From assembly GCA_044375105.1 (NCBI GenBank), contig JBILNK010000037.1, positions 1 to 27,860 on the forward strand: a DNA stretch of 27,860 bases. The letters are read 5' to 3'. This DNA comes from JBIKLM01 sp044375105. Lineage in GTDB: Bacteria > Planctomycetota > UBA1135 > GCA-002686595. A program made the translations under genes and the position numbers. Shown in pieces: positions 7,452 to 17,127 of this stretch (position 1 is the stretch's first letter; each line of letters opens with the position of its first letter). Below the pieces are notes generated by a model. The model was given only the letters and a program-made list of their open reading frames with translations, was not told the origin of the DNA and searched no databases.

Positions 7452-8365
7452 CCCCCCTGCCGACCCGCATCCTGATCGCCGCCTTGCTGATGGTCTCCGC
7501 TTGCCGCAGCCCGGGAGCTGGCTCGGGTGGCGATCTGTCCGGGACAGAGCTGCTCTGCGCTGGCCCCGACGGCGGTCCCCGAGAGGTCGGACTCGCCGAG
7601 GCCGCCGAACGGGTCCTGGCCAGCGATGTAGCCTTCCTCGGGGAACTGCACGACAACCAGGCCGGCCACGATTTCTACGCGGCCTTGGCCGAGCGCGTGC
7701 TGGAGCTCGCCGCCGAGCGCGGCCGTCCCGTGAGCCTGTCCCTCGAGATGTTCGAGCGCGACACCCAGGACCTGCTCGACGGTTACCTGGCCGGTCGCCT
7801 CACCGAGCAGGAGTTCCTCTCAAAGGCTCGCCCCTGGCCCGACTACGCACGCCATTACCGGCCGCTGGTCGAAGCGTTCCGACGGGCCGGCGGCGCGGTC
7901 ATCGCCGCCAACGTGCCCCGGCGCGTCGCGGCGCGCATCGGCCGCGAAGGCCTCGAAAGCGGCCGCGGCAGCGTCTTCGCCGCCCATGGCGTCGACGTGC
8001 AGGACGGCGAATACAAGCGCCGCTTCATGGAGACCATGAGCGCCATGGCCGGCCACGGCATGGCCATGTCGACCGCCAGCCTGGAGCGCTTCTACGCGGC
8101 GCAGGCGGTCAAGGACGACACCATGGCCGAGTCGATCGCCGAGCACCTCGCGGCGGCCCCGGAAGGCAGCTTGGTGCTGCACGCCTGCGGCCGCTTCCAC
8201 AGCGATTACGGCCTCGGGACGGTCGAGCGCCTGCTGGCCCGCCGCCCGGATCTCGAGGTCCTGGTCTTCTCCATGAGCCCGAAGGCCGACGCCGTAGCCG
8301 AGCTCACCGGCACACCGCCCAGCGGCGACTTCGTGCTCAGCGTGCCCGTGTCCCAGGGGCCCTGA
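7436..8365 (+). CDS. ChaN-family lipoprotein (haem-binding, uptake-related)
   Basis: The 309-residue protein starts at a GTG inside the end of the hydrolase gene, with a good ribosome binding site GGAGG at 7424-7428, 7 nt upstream. A lipoprotein signal ends in MVSAC (Cys22), so it is predicted to be lipid-anchored. The rest is a ChaN/DUF399 domain: FLGELHDNQAGHDF is the characteristic N-terminal motif, followed by LSLEMFERD, AANVPRRVA, a KDDTMAESI segment and HACGRFHSDYG near the C-terminus. Campylobacter ChaN binds haem as a dimer and is linked to iron uptake; the role here is inferred. The longer reading frame upstream of the GTG is a shadow of the hydrolase gene. Confidence 0.88.
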   Translation: MPTPLTPLPTRILIAALLMVSACRSPGAGSGGDLSGTELLCAGPDGGPREVGLAEAAERVLASDVAFLGELHDNQAGHDFYAALAERVLELAAERGRPVSLSLEMFERDTQDLLDGYLAGRLTEQEFLSKARPWPDYARHYRPLVEAFRRAGGAVIAANVPRRVAARIGREGLESGRGSVFAAHGVDVQDGEYKRRFMETMSAMAGHGMAMSTASLERFYAAQAVKDDTMAESIAEHLAAAPEGSLVLHACGRFHSDYGLGTVERLLARRPDLEVLVFSMSPKADAVAELTGTPPSGDFVLSVPVSQGP

Positions 8366-8422
8366 CGAGCGTCGCGGGGGCCGGCGGGTCCGCGCGCGCT
8401 CGGAACCAGCGAAGCCGCGGAT

Positions 8423-8487
8423 CCGAAGGGGGCTCCGAGCCAGCCGCTGCGCGGCCCGTTTTCGGCCGCCCGAAGGGCTCCAGAGCC
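8423..8487. terminator. structured convergent intergenic region, possible bidirectional terminator
   Basis: Two near-identical blocks (8423-8441 and 8469-8487) each contain the inverted pair GGCTC/GAGCC. Between them lies a hairpin, GCGGCC at 8451-8456 pairing with GGCCGC at 8464-8469, with a loop containing TTTT. It sits between the convergent ChaN-like and porin genes. There is no T-run after a stem, so intrinsic termination is uncertain. Confidence 0.3.
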
Positions 8488-8561
8488 TCCTCCGAGGAAG
8501 CCCTCCCGGTGCACGGCCAAGGCATCCCGCGCCCGTCCCGAGGTCGCCGGGCCGGGCCGCT

Positions 8562-8606
8562 CGCTCACACCGCTCACACCGCTCGCAGCGCTCCCGGGGC
8601 TCACAG
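8562..8606 (-). repeat. 9-bp tandem repeats at the 3' end of the porin gene
   Basis: Five consecutive 9-mers follow the pattern CGCTCACAC: two identical copies (8562-8579), then CGCTCGCAG, CGCTCCCGG and GGCTCACAG. The last unit contains the TGA stop codon of the porin gene (TCA at 8601-8603 on the plus strand). Confidence 0.7.
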
Positions 8607-9650
8607 ATCGAGCAGCAGCGCCAGGCGCACCCGCAGGCCGTCCGCGGCCGGATCGTCGGAGGAGATCTGCTCGACGGAGAGCTGCAGCTCCGCCAGGTCG
8701 CGGATCATGTAGCGGTTGAACACCAGCCCGATCCCCCAGGTCCCGGCGTCGTCGTCCTGATCGAAGAAGCGCGCGCCGAGCTCGACCAGGTCCTCGGTCA
8801 GCATGCCCCCGTAGGTCAACGCCAGCGGATTGCCGCCGCCCAGGGACACGGCCTGATCGACCAGCTCGGCGTGCACGAACTGGCCGCGGCCGCGGTAGGT
8901 GAAATCGATCGCAAAGCTGTCGCCGCGCTCGAGCGTCCCGTCATCCGTGACAGCGAGGCCCAGGGTCGCACCGGAAGCCTGCGGCGCGCCGTAGAGCTGC
9001 TCCGTGGCCGGCGCGCCGCTGCCGGCCAGGTGCACGTCGGCCCGCAGGGTCCCGCGCAGGGCATCCTCGGTTTGGTCCGTCGAATTCTGCAGCGCCAATT
9101 CGAGGCTGAAAGCTGGATAGTTGCCCACCAGCTTGAGACCCTCCTCGAAGCGATCGTTGGCCTCGCCCTGGGGCGTGCGCGCGCTGAACAGCAGGCGGTT
9201 CTCTTCGATGAAACCGGAGCGCAGGAAGGGCGTGCGGAAGCGGCCGAAGTAGAAGTCGTGCCGGCCGTCGAGCGGGCTGCGCACCCACAGGTCGGCCAGC
9301 TCGACCTCGCCGAGGCCGGCCTCCAGGGAGGCCCGCCAGGAGAGGCCCGCCGCGCGGCCGTCGGTCCAAAGTCGCAGGTCGGAAACCTCGACGCCGCGTC
9401 TTTCGCCGGCCCCATCGAAGCCGTTCCACTCGCCGGCCAGGCGCAGCCAACCGCCCCAGTCGAGCTCGTCCGCCCCCAGAGCGGAGTCCGCCCCCAGCAG
9501 GCCGGGCGCCAAGGCTCCCGGGGTCGCCACAGGGCCGAATTCGGCCTCAGCCGTCTGCGCGGAGGGACCGGCCGAGCCTCCCGCAGGCGGCGGAGTCCCC
9601 TGCTGTTCCAGCTGGAACGCGAGCAGCAGGCAGGGCGGAAGCGTCGGCAT
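8601..9650 (-). CDS. outer-membrane porin-like beta-barrel protein
   Basis: The 349-residue protein starts at ATG 9650 with a short hydrophobic N-terminus (residues 3-13) that may be part of a signal peptide, then a Gly/Ala/Pro linker. From about residue 60 on, alternating polar/hydrophobic strands rich in Gly, Asp and aromatic residues indicate a beta-barrel. The segment YFGRFRTPFLRSGFIEENRLLFSAR resembles the region of phosphate-selective porins (OprO/OprP family) where a conserved F-x-x-PF motif is found. The protein ends LRVRLALLLDL, a barrel-like end with a terminal Leu rather than Phe. The longer frame upstream is Arg/Pro-rich and judged non-coding. It follows the ECF sigma and FecR-like genes on the same strand, though 540 bp away. 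Substrate unknown. Confidence 0.7.
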   Translation of the reverse strand: MPTLPPCLLLAFQLEQQGTPPPAGGSAGPSAQTAEAEFGPVATPGALAPGLLGADSALGADELDWGGWLRLAGEWNGFDGAGERRGVEVSDLRLWTDGRAAGLSWRASLEAGLGEVELADLWVRSPLDGRHDFYFGRFRTPFLRSGFIEENRLLFSARTPQGEANDRFEEGLKLVGNYPAFSLELALQNSTDQTEDALRGTLRADVHLAGSGAPATEQLYGAPQASGATLGLAVTDDGTLERGDSFAIDFTYRGRGQFVHAELVDQAVSLGGGNPLALTYGGMLTEDLVELGARFFDQDDDAGTWGIGLVFNRYMIRDLAELQLSVEQISSDDPAADGLRVRLALLLDL

Positions 9651-10189
9651 GGGCAGAGGATAAGCGCCGCCTCGCGCCGCCGTGCCGCCGGAGGCGCAGG
9701 CCGGGACGCAAGCCGCCCAGCTGGGACGCGGGCCGCCCGGGCCCGCAGCGTGCGCGGTCAGGGAGGCCGGGCCCCCGACGGCCCCCGACGCTCGGGCCTG
9801 ACGAGTTCCGCCCGGCCTGAGCCAGCCAACCGGCCAGCCCGCTCGCGAGGGTCCGCGAGGATCGATGGCTGAGCGCGAAGCGGAGCTCGAAGGCCGTGCC
9901 AGTCCCCGCCGCCGACCCATGGCGATCCGGAGGCGGGCGGGCCGGCGGGACCCTGGGCTCACGGCGCGGGCCGGGCCGATCCGATCTCGCGCGGTCCCAT
10001 TCTCGCGCGGTCCCGGGCTCGAGCGGGCTCGGGCTCGAGCGGGCTCGGTCCTGCGGCGACCCCACAGCAAACCGATGCGCTCCTCGGCCCCCCGCGGGCG
10101 ACTGCGCCCCCGCCAGGGAGGCCTCGGCTCCACGTACGCGCTTCGAGCCGCAGCGCCTCAGTTGCTCAGCTGCTCAGCTACTCAGCGGC
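9651..10189. other. 539-bp non-coding gap rich in short tandem repeats
   Basis: No believable gene was found. The gap holds a 20-bp imperfect repeat (GGGACGC at 9703 and 9723), a 10-bp duplication GCCCCCGACG (9771-9790), a four-unit 16-bp array (9986-10049) and an 8-bp array next to the upstream gene's stop (10155-10186). It also must contain the promoter for the porin gene unless transcription runs through from the FecR-like gene. A TTATCC box about 12 nt before the porin ATG is a weak -10 candidate. Confidence 0.55.
9986..10049. repeat. four-copy 16-bp tandem repeat
   Basis: Units at 9986, 10002, 10018 and 10034 all begin CTCG and have a strict 16-bp period. Units 1-2 share CTCGCGCGGTCCC, units 3-4 share CTCGAGCGGGCTCGG, and unit 2 joins the two types. 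Confidence 0.75.
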
Positions 10190-10192
10190 TCA
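10155..10192 (-). repeat. 8-bp tandem repeat directly after the FecR-like gene
   Basis: On the plus strand the 8-mers GCCTCAGT, TGCTCAGC, TGCTCAGC, TACTCAGC and a partial GGCTCA follow without gaps. Read on the minus strand the unit is GCTGAGYA. It starts at the TGA stop of the FecR-like gene and supplies further stop codons in several frames. Confidence 0.7.
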
Positions 10193-11245
10193 AAAGACCC
10201 CTTCGGCGACCTCGGCCAGGGAGCGGCGCAGATTGCCGACGCGCTCCACAACGGCCGGATCCGGCGCGCGCTTCAGGTAGTCGGGGTCCAGGTCGATCCG
10301 GCCGTCGCCTCCCACGAAGAGGCGCTGCCCGGCGCTGACCTCCACCGGCGGCCCGCCGTGTGGCTCGACCCGCGCCCGGCCGGACTGGATCACGATGCAG
10401 GTCCCATCCGCGCAGGGCTTGACCGAAGCCTCGGCCCCGAACAGCACCACGCGCGCCTGGGCGGTTTCGAGGGTCACCTCGACCCGGTGCTCGCGCTCAT
10501 CGGCGACCACGACCGCCTCGCGTTCCGCTTCCAAGGCCAGGCAGGCCTCGAGGCATCCGCCGCGCAAGGCGCAGGGCAGTTCGATCTCCACCTGGCTGCC
10601 GCCCGCCAGGAACAGGCGCAGGGCGTCCCCGAGTTTGAGGCGCAGGGGGTCCTCCCCGACCTCGAGGAGCTGGCCGGCTCGGGCCACGAAGGGCTGCTCG
10701 AGGGGCGCGCCGGCGTAGCGTGCGCCCTGGGCGCGCACGGGCTCGAAGCGCAGGGCCGAGGCCGGCCCGGTCAGGGAACTCCACAGCAGCAGCGCCGCAG
10801 CGACCGCCAGGGCGGCGGCCACGGGCAGCAGGCGCCAGGGGCGCGGCCTGTGGGCCGGCCGGCGGTGCGAAGCCTGCTCGGCCCCGGCCGGCTGCGGGGC
10901 GAGGAAGCGCTCTTCGAGCGAGCGCGCGAAAGCGGGCCGGGCCGCGGGAGCGGCTTCCCAGAGCCGGCGTCCGAGCTCCGCATCCACCCCGCCGGCCATG
11001 CGCCCCGCCGAGCGGCCGGCGCCCGCGCCGGGGGCTTGGAACGGGATCGGCTCGGCGTCGGGGCTCTGGGGCGCGAAACCGGCCGCGAACCGGGCGCCCA
11101 GCTGGGCCGCCAATTCGGGCCGCGCGGGCCCCGGGGCCAGACGCTCCGCCAGCAGACGCTCCAGGTTCCCCAGGGACGGGGACGCAGCCCCGGCGTCGAG
11201 CGGGCGCTGCGGGTCGAGCGGCTCGGGTTCGTGGCTGGGGGTCAT
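10190..11245 (-). CDS. FecR-domain membrane protein
   Basis: The 351-residue protein has a soluble, Ala/Pro/Arg-rich N-terminal half, a single transmembrane helix at about 139-156 (WRLLPVAAALAVAAALLLW) and a C-terminal domain of FecR type (about 170-330). The latter shows short beta strands such as GAPLEQPFVARAGQLLEVGE, VEVTLETAQARVVLFGAEASVK and a final VEVSAGQRLFVGGDGRI, the pattern of FecR-like sensors. The N-terminal half holds two related segments, near 41-56 (RPELAAQLGARFAAG) and 103-115 (RPAFARSLEERFL), perhaps an internal duplication. FecR-type proteins regulate an ECF sigma factor from the membrane; the sigma gene is 115 bp upstream on the same strand, which supports a pair. No ribosome binding site is seen before the ATG. 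Confidence 0.75.
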   Translation of the reverse strand: MTPSHEPEPLDPQRPLDAGAASPSLGNLERLLAERLAPGPARPELAAQLGARFAAGFAPQSPDAEPIPFQAPGAGAGRSAGRMAGGVDAELGRRLWEAAPAARPAFARSLEERFLAPQPAGAEQASHRRPAHRPRPWRLLPVAAALAVAAALLLWSSLTGPASALRFEPVRAQGARYAGAPLEQPFVARAGQLLEVGEDPLRLKLGDALRLFLAGGSQVEIELPCALRGGCLEACLALEAEREAVVVADEREHRVEVTLETAQARVVLFGAEASVKPCADGTCIVIQSGRARVEPHGGPPVEVSAGQRLFVGGDGRIDLDPDYLKRAPDPAVVERVGNLRRSLAEVAEGVF

Positions 11246-11360
11246 CGCGGGAAACGGCGGCCCGCCGGTGCGGCCATGGGCGGTCGAACGGGCGGGTACG
11301 GGCCTCTGCCCCTGGCGTGACCTCGGAGGCCCAACGCCGCGGATCGAACCCGCCGGGCGC

Positions 11361-11990
11361 TCACGCGTCCGACTCCAGGATCTGCCGCAGCTCGGCCAGG
11401 CCGCGGCTGTAGCGCTTGCGCACGGCCACCTCGTTGCGCCCGATCAGGGCGGCGATGGCCGAGAACTCGAGCCCTTCGAAGGCGCGCAGGTAGAGCACCT
11501 CGCGCAGGCCGTCCGGAAGCCGCTCGACCGCCGCGCGCACCCGCTCCCCGGACTCGGCGGCCAACAGGGGTTCGAGGGGCCCCGGGTCTGCCGAGGGCAC
11601 CTCCGGCGACTCCTCCTCGTCCAGGGAAGACCTTTCCAGGTCGCGGCGGCCGCGCCGGCTGCGCCAATGGTCGCGGACGCGGTTGACCACGACCGCGAAC
11701 ACCCAGGGGCGCAATTCCCGCGCGGGGTCGTAGCTGGGCAGCCCACGGTGCAGCAGCAGGAAGATGTCCTGGGTCAGGTCCTCGGCGAGGTGTTCGTCGC
11801 GCACCAAACCGCGCACGTAGCCGTAGATCCGCGGGAAATAGGCTTCGAAGAAGGCCGCCAGGGCCGCCGGGTCGCGGGCCGGCAATCGGGCGCGCAGGGC
11901 GGGGTCCAGATCGGCCTGCGCCACGTCGGCAGCGGGCGGGCCCCGGCGCGCTGCCGTCGGGCCGTAGGAGGGGCGCATGGGCACGCTCAT
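11361..11990 (-). CDS. ECF-type RNA polymerase sigma factor
   Basis: The 209-residue protein is a two-domain extracytoplasmic-function sigma factor. Region 2 runs from AFFEAYFPRIYGYVRGLV through EDLTQDIFLLLHRG to RPWVFAVVVNRVRDHWRSRRRR-like residues, covering core binding and -10 recognition. An acidic linker rich in Glu/Ser/Pro follows. Region 4 is LPDGLREVLYLRAFEGLEFSAIAALIGRNEVAVRKRYSRGLAELRQ, a helix-turn-helix for -35 recognition. Both regions are complete. The N-terminal 25 residues are extra and basic. ATG 11990 is chosen because a TAGGAT box lies 15 nt upstream; Met5 is an alternative. The FecR-like protein encoded next is the likely membrane regulator, and the porin a possible target. 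Confidence 0.92.
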   Translation of the reverse strand: MSVPMRPSYGPTAARRGPPAADVAQADLDPALRARLPARDPAALAAFFEAYFPRIYGYVRGLVRDEHLAEDLTQDIFLLLHRGLPSYDPARELRPWVFAVVVNRVRDHWRSRRGRRDLERSSLDEEESPEVPSADPGPLEPLLAAESGERVRAAVERLPDGLREVLYLRAFEGLEFSAIAALIGRNEVAVRKRYSRGLAELRQILESDA

Positions 11991-12005
11991 GTCAGACCTG
12001 CGGGG

Positions 12006-12011
12006 ATCCTA
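12006..12011 (-). promoter_or_regulatory. candidate -10 element (TAGGAT) for the ECF sigma gene
   Basis: GCTAGGAT on the minus strand lies 15 nt before the sigma-factor ATG. The same TAGGAT hexamer precedes hutH. A recognisable -35 is lacking. Confidence 0.3.
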
Positions 12012-12061
12012 GCAATCGCTTCGCTCGCGGTCCCGCCGCGGATGCCGCCTGGGGGCGGCCA

Positions 12062-14125
12062 TCAGCCGGCGAACAGCTCGCCCAAACCGGCATCCAGTCC
12101 GCTCCCGGCGCGGGTCAAGCGGGGCGAGAGCGGCACCCCCATCCGCTCCGACGCCGCGCGCAGGCACTCGGCCTCCTCCGGGTCGACCCGGCCGTCCCGC
12201 TGGACCTCGGACCAAAGGGCCGCCAGCAGCCGCCGCTTCTCGAGGGGCGCCAGGCCGTGCAGGAGGGTCAGGTCGCGCTCGAACCCGGCCAGCAGGTCCC
12301 GCCTGGGGGCGAGCTCCGCGGGCGGCAGGCCCAAGGCCTCCAGGGCCCGAAGCAGGGCTCCAGCCGGGTCGGCGCCGGCCTCGCCCGAGAGCTGGGCGAA
12401 CAGGCCCAGCAGTCGGGTGGCCGGCTCGGCCAGCTCCGCCAGGGAGCGGCGGCCCGGCAATTCGAGCGCCGCGCGCCCGAAGTGCGGATCGAGCCGCGCG
12501 ACCAGCAGCGCCCGCAGCGCCAGCTCGAAGGGCGAGCGGCCCCCATCGAGATCGCTGGCGGCGAACAGCGATCGCTTGAGCTCGAGGTACTGGGCGCTCG
12601 AACAGGACTTGAGCGCGGGCAGGCACAGTTCGAACAGGGGCAAGGCCAGCTCCGCAGGCAGGCTCTCGAGCTCTGGGCGCAAACGGGCCAGCTCGCGCGA
12701 AAGACCGGGCTCGAGGCCCGCGAGCACCGACTCCGCGCGACCGCCGTGCCCGCGCCCGAGCACCAGCCCGAGCGCCACGGCGCGCGCATCGAGGGGCTCG
12801 GCGCTGGCCCGCAGCAGCCTTTCCGGCAGGGCGGCGATCAGCTCGCGCGACAGGGATACAGCCGCGGGATCGAGCGCTCCGGCGGCATGCGCCAGCAGCT
12901 GGTCCGCCGGCCGGGCCGGAGCGCGGGGCCGCGCCGCACCAGCGGGCGAAGCGGGCGCGAAACCGAGCGCTGTGGACGGGCCGCGGCGCGGACGCTCGTG
13001 GGTCGGGCCCTTCGATTCGGCCGCCCGGGCCGCGGGCGGAGCTGAGCGCGGGGCGGCGCCGAGGGTCAACGCTGCGGGTGCACTCAGAGCCTCACCGAGG
13101 GTTTCGAGCGCTGCCTTCGCACGCGGCGCGAAAGGCCGGCTGCGCAGCCGCGCGACGCGCTCGGCGATCGGCGGGTGCGTGGCGAACCAGCCCGAAAAGA
13201 AGCCGGCCGGCCGGCCGGCCCCGAGCAGCATGTGAGCCACCTCGCCGCTGCGCGGATGGGACAGCACCGAGCCGTGCCCGCCGATCGCCTCGAGGGCCCG
13301 CGCCAGGGCCTCGGGATCGCGCGTGAACTGGGCCGCGGAGGCATCCGCCAGCAGCTCGCGCTGGCGCGAAACGGCCGCCTGGATCAAGCGGCCGAAGAAC
13401 ACGCCGATCGAACCGATCAGCAGGAGCCCCAGGGCCAGCACGATCGCCGGGCTGTCGCCCTGGCGCCGCGAGCGCACCACGAAGCCGCCGCGGCGGGTCC
13501 GGAGCAAGCTGCGCCCGAACAGCGACAGGCACAGGATCCCGTACAAGAGTCCGATCAGCCGCACGTTGAGGCGCATGTCGCCATTCAGGATGTGGCTGAA
13601 TTCGTGCCCGATCACGCCGCGCAGCTGGTCGCGATCGAGCTGGTCCAGCGCGCCGCGGGTCACCCCGATGACCGCATCGCCGGGCGTCAGCCCCGCGGCG
13701 AAAGCGTTGATGGCCGGCTCGCCTTCGAGCACGTAGACCTGCGGGACCGGGCAGCCGGCGGCGATGGCCAGCTCCTCGACCACGTTCAGCAGGCGCTGCT
13801 CCGCCAAACCTCCCTGGCCGCGCAGCAACAGGCGGCCGTCCAGGGACTCCGCGACGCTGCGTCCCCCGGAGCGCAGCTGCGCGATGCGCAGCGCCGATCC
13901 GCCGCCCACCAGCAGCCCCGTGAAGGCCGCCGTCAGCGCCAGGCGGGCCGGGTCGAACCAGCCCGGCCCCCGGGGCCCGGTCGGAAAGTGTTCCTCGCCC
14001 CACACGTGCACCACGCTGGCCAGCACGTACAGCGCCGCGAAGATCGCCATGAGCGCCAGGGCGAACAGAAACAGCAGGCGCACGCTGTTGCTGCGCGCTC
14101 GGTCCTGGTGCTCGAAGAAGTCCAT
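12062..14125 (-). CDS. M48-family membrane metalloprotease with TerB-like C-terminal region
   Basis: The 687-residue protein starts with a basic stretch and transmembrane helices at about 16-38 and 62-82, then an M48 (HtpX/Ste24-like) protease domain. The zinc motif is HEFSH (174-178) and the third ligand is the Glu of SRQRELLAD (Glu257). Two more hydrophobic segments lie near 187-205 and 227-246. HPPIAERVARLRS closes the protease domain. A low-complexity Ala/Pro/Arg linker leads to a helical C-terminal half with LFELCLPALKS, a segment around FAASDLDGGRSPFELALR, and a second block LAPLEKRRLLAALWSEVQRDGRVDPEEAECLRA, resembling TerB-like acidic helical domains attached to M48 proteases elsewhere. 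LemA lies upstream, a recurrent M48 partner, so the pair probably acts in membrane protein quality control (inference). Confidence 0.9.
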   Translation of the reverse strand: MDFFEHQDRARSNSVRLLFLFALALMAIFAALYVLASVVHVWGEEHFPTGPRGPGWFDPARLALTAAFTGLLVGGGSALRIAQLRSGGRSVAESLDGRLLLRGQGGLAEQRLLNVVEELAIAAGCPVPQVYVLEGEPAINAFAAGLTPGDAVIGVTRGALDQLDRDQLRGVIGHEFSHILNGDMRLNVRLIGLLYGILCLSLFGRSLLRTRRGGFVVRSRRQGDSPAIVLALGLLLIGSIGVFFGRLIQAAVSRQRELLADASAAQFTRDPEALARALEAIGGHGSVLSHPRSGEVAHMLLGAGRPAGFFSGWFATHPPIAERVARLRSRPFAPRAKAALETLGEALSAPAALTLGAAPRSAPPAARAAESKGPTHERPRRGPSTALGFAPASPAGAARPRAPARPADQLLAHAAGALDPAAVSLSRELIAALPERLLRASAEPLDARAVALGLVLGRGHGGRAESVLAGLEPGLSRELARLRPELESLPAELALPLFELCLPALKSCSSAQYLELKRSLFAASDLDGGRSPFELALRALLVARLDPHFGRAALELPGRRSLAELAEPATRLLGLFAQLSGEAGADPAGALLRALEALGLPPAELAPRRDLLAGFERDLTLLHGLAPLEKRRLLAALWSEVQRDGRVDPEEAECLRAASERMGVPLSPRLTRAGSGLDAGLGELFAG

Positions 14126-14517
14126 GGGGCTTGTCCACCTGGGCCCGCGTCGAGCGCGGACCGCTGGAATTCAGGGCCGGGCGCTCCCGAAGAGGACGCC
14201 CCGGGGCGAGCCAAAGCCGCGCGAACGGGCGCTTCGGACGGCTCGGGTGCAGCCCGGGGCGCCTTGCCGGGAGCTCGGGGAGTTCCGTTGGCCGTGAGGG
14301 ACGCGACCGGAGCCTGCACAGGCGGCTTCGCTCTGCGAAGTCGGCCAGGCCCCGAAGCGCCCCAGCCCAGCGCCGCCGGTCCCCGGGATCGCGCGAGGGC
14401 GAAAACGGCGCCCGGGCGCGCGGGCCCCCTCGGGATCCTGAGCCAGGTGCGGGGCCGTGCCGGGCCACCCTTCGGGGAGCGGCCCGATCGACAGCCAGCC
14501 CGTTGCCGCCAAGGCCT
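14126..14517. other. 392-bp gap between lemA and the protease gene
   Basis: No gene is supported here; open frames give Arg/Pro/Ala-rich translations only. A hairpin of 8 bp (14324-14331 with 14335-14342, loop of 3 nt, one G-T pair) is the only structure noted. It could be part of an mRNA processing or attenuation site between the two genes, as no T-run follows it. Confidence 0.45.
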
Positions 14518-15114
14518 TCAGCCGAAGGAGACCTTGGGCGCCTGGCGCATGACCTGTTCTTCGAGCTCGAACAGCGGGGCCGGCTCGAAGCGGAACATGC
14601 CCGCGATCGCCGAAGCAGGGAAGCTCTCGCGCCGCGTGTTGAAGACCATCACCGCGTCGTTGTAGGCCTGGCGCGCCGCGGCGATGCGGTTCTCGGTCGA
14701 GGAAAGCTCCTCCATCAAGGCCTGCATGTTCTGGTTGCCCTTGAGGTCCGGATAGCCCTCGGCGACCGCCAGCAGGCGCCCCAGGCTGCCCCCCAGCGCG
14801 CCCTCGGCCGCCGCCAGGCGCTGCATGGCGCCGCCCGAGTCGCCGCCCTCGCCCAGGGCCTTGTGGGCTTGGAAGGCGCTGTTCCTAGCCTGGATCACCG
14901 CCTCCAGGGTCTCGCGCTCATGGCGCAGGTAGCTGCGCGCCACCTCGACCAGATTGGGGATCAGTTCGTAGCGCCGCTTGAGCTGCACATCGATCTGCGA
15001 AAACGCATTCTGATGCCGGTTGCGCAGCGTCACCAACCCGTTGTAGATCCCGACCCCGAAGAGGGCCAGGAGCACGGGCATTCCAAAGAACAGGGCGATG
15101 GCCAGGTAAGGCAT
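14518..15114 (-). CDS. lemA: LemA family protein
   Basis: The 198-residue protein matches LemA in length and layout. A short N-terminal transmembrane helix (about 4-24) is followed by YNGLVTLRNRHQNAFSQIDVQLKRRYELIPNLVEVARSYL, the hallmark of the family, where a single anchor precedes a four-helix coiled bundle. A later part, YPDLKGNQNMQALMEELSSTENRIAAARQAYNDAVMVFNTRRESFP, carries the conserved helix pair and the family NxxxxxFP end. LemA proteins expose this bundle outside the cytoplasmic membrane; their biochemical role is not settled, though they often neighbour M48 proteases or TPM-domain proteins. Here an M48 protease gene lies 392 bp downstream on the same strand. Confidence 0.95.
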   Translation of the reverse strand: MPYLAIALFFGMPVLLALFGVGIYNGLVTLRNRHQNAFSQIDVQLKRRYELIPNLVEVARSYLRHERETLEAVIQARNSAFQAHKALGEGGDSGGAMQRLAAAEGALGGSLGRLLAVAEGYPDLKGNQNMQALMEELSSTENRIAAARQAYNDAVMVFNTRRESFPASAIAGMFRFEPAPLFELEEQVMRQAPKVSFG

Positions 15115-15411
15115 GGCAGCGGAGGGACGGAGGGCAGGCCTACGCAGGGGTCACCCCGGGATTCTCGCCTAGCGCCCCCCCGCCCACCGGCAGCCCCAAA
15201 GCAGAGCCCCCCCGATCCGGCCCTCCCCTGGGACGACTGCGCCTCGGATGACGGATCGAGGAACGACGGCAGGCCGCGCCCTGTGGGCCGCACACCCGCG
15301 CACTCGTCCGGGGCGGCAGCCCCGGACCCGAGGCGAATCGAAAGGCAACCGATCGCCGCGCAGGCAGGCCCGGTTCGGCCCGCGGCCTGCGGCAACGGGG
15401 CCCGCTCGGCG

Positions 15412-17127
<1,716 letters not shown>

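Noticed and set aside
9986..10049. CRISPR array
   Set aside because: The 16-bp units are contiguous without spacers, and no cas genes are present.
9651..10133. Extended N-terminus of the porin gene
   Set aside because: The extra residues are Arg/Pro-rich and cross several DNA repeat arrays; ATG 9650 directly precedes a hydrophobic segment.
11335..11352. tRNA T-arm-like string (GGTTCGATCC on the minus strand)
   Set aside because: The flanking bases do not form a T-stem, and no acceptor, D or anticodon arm can be found around it.
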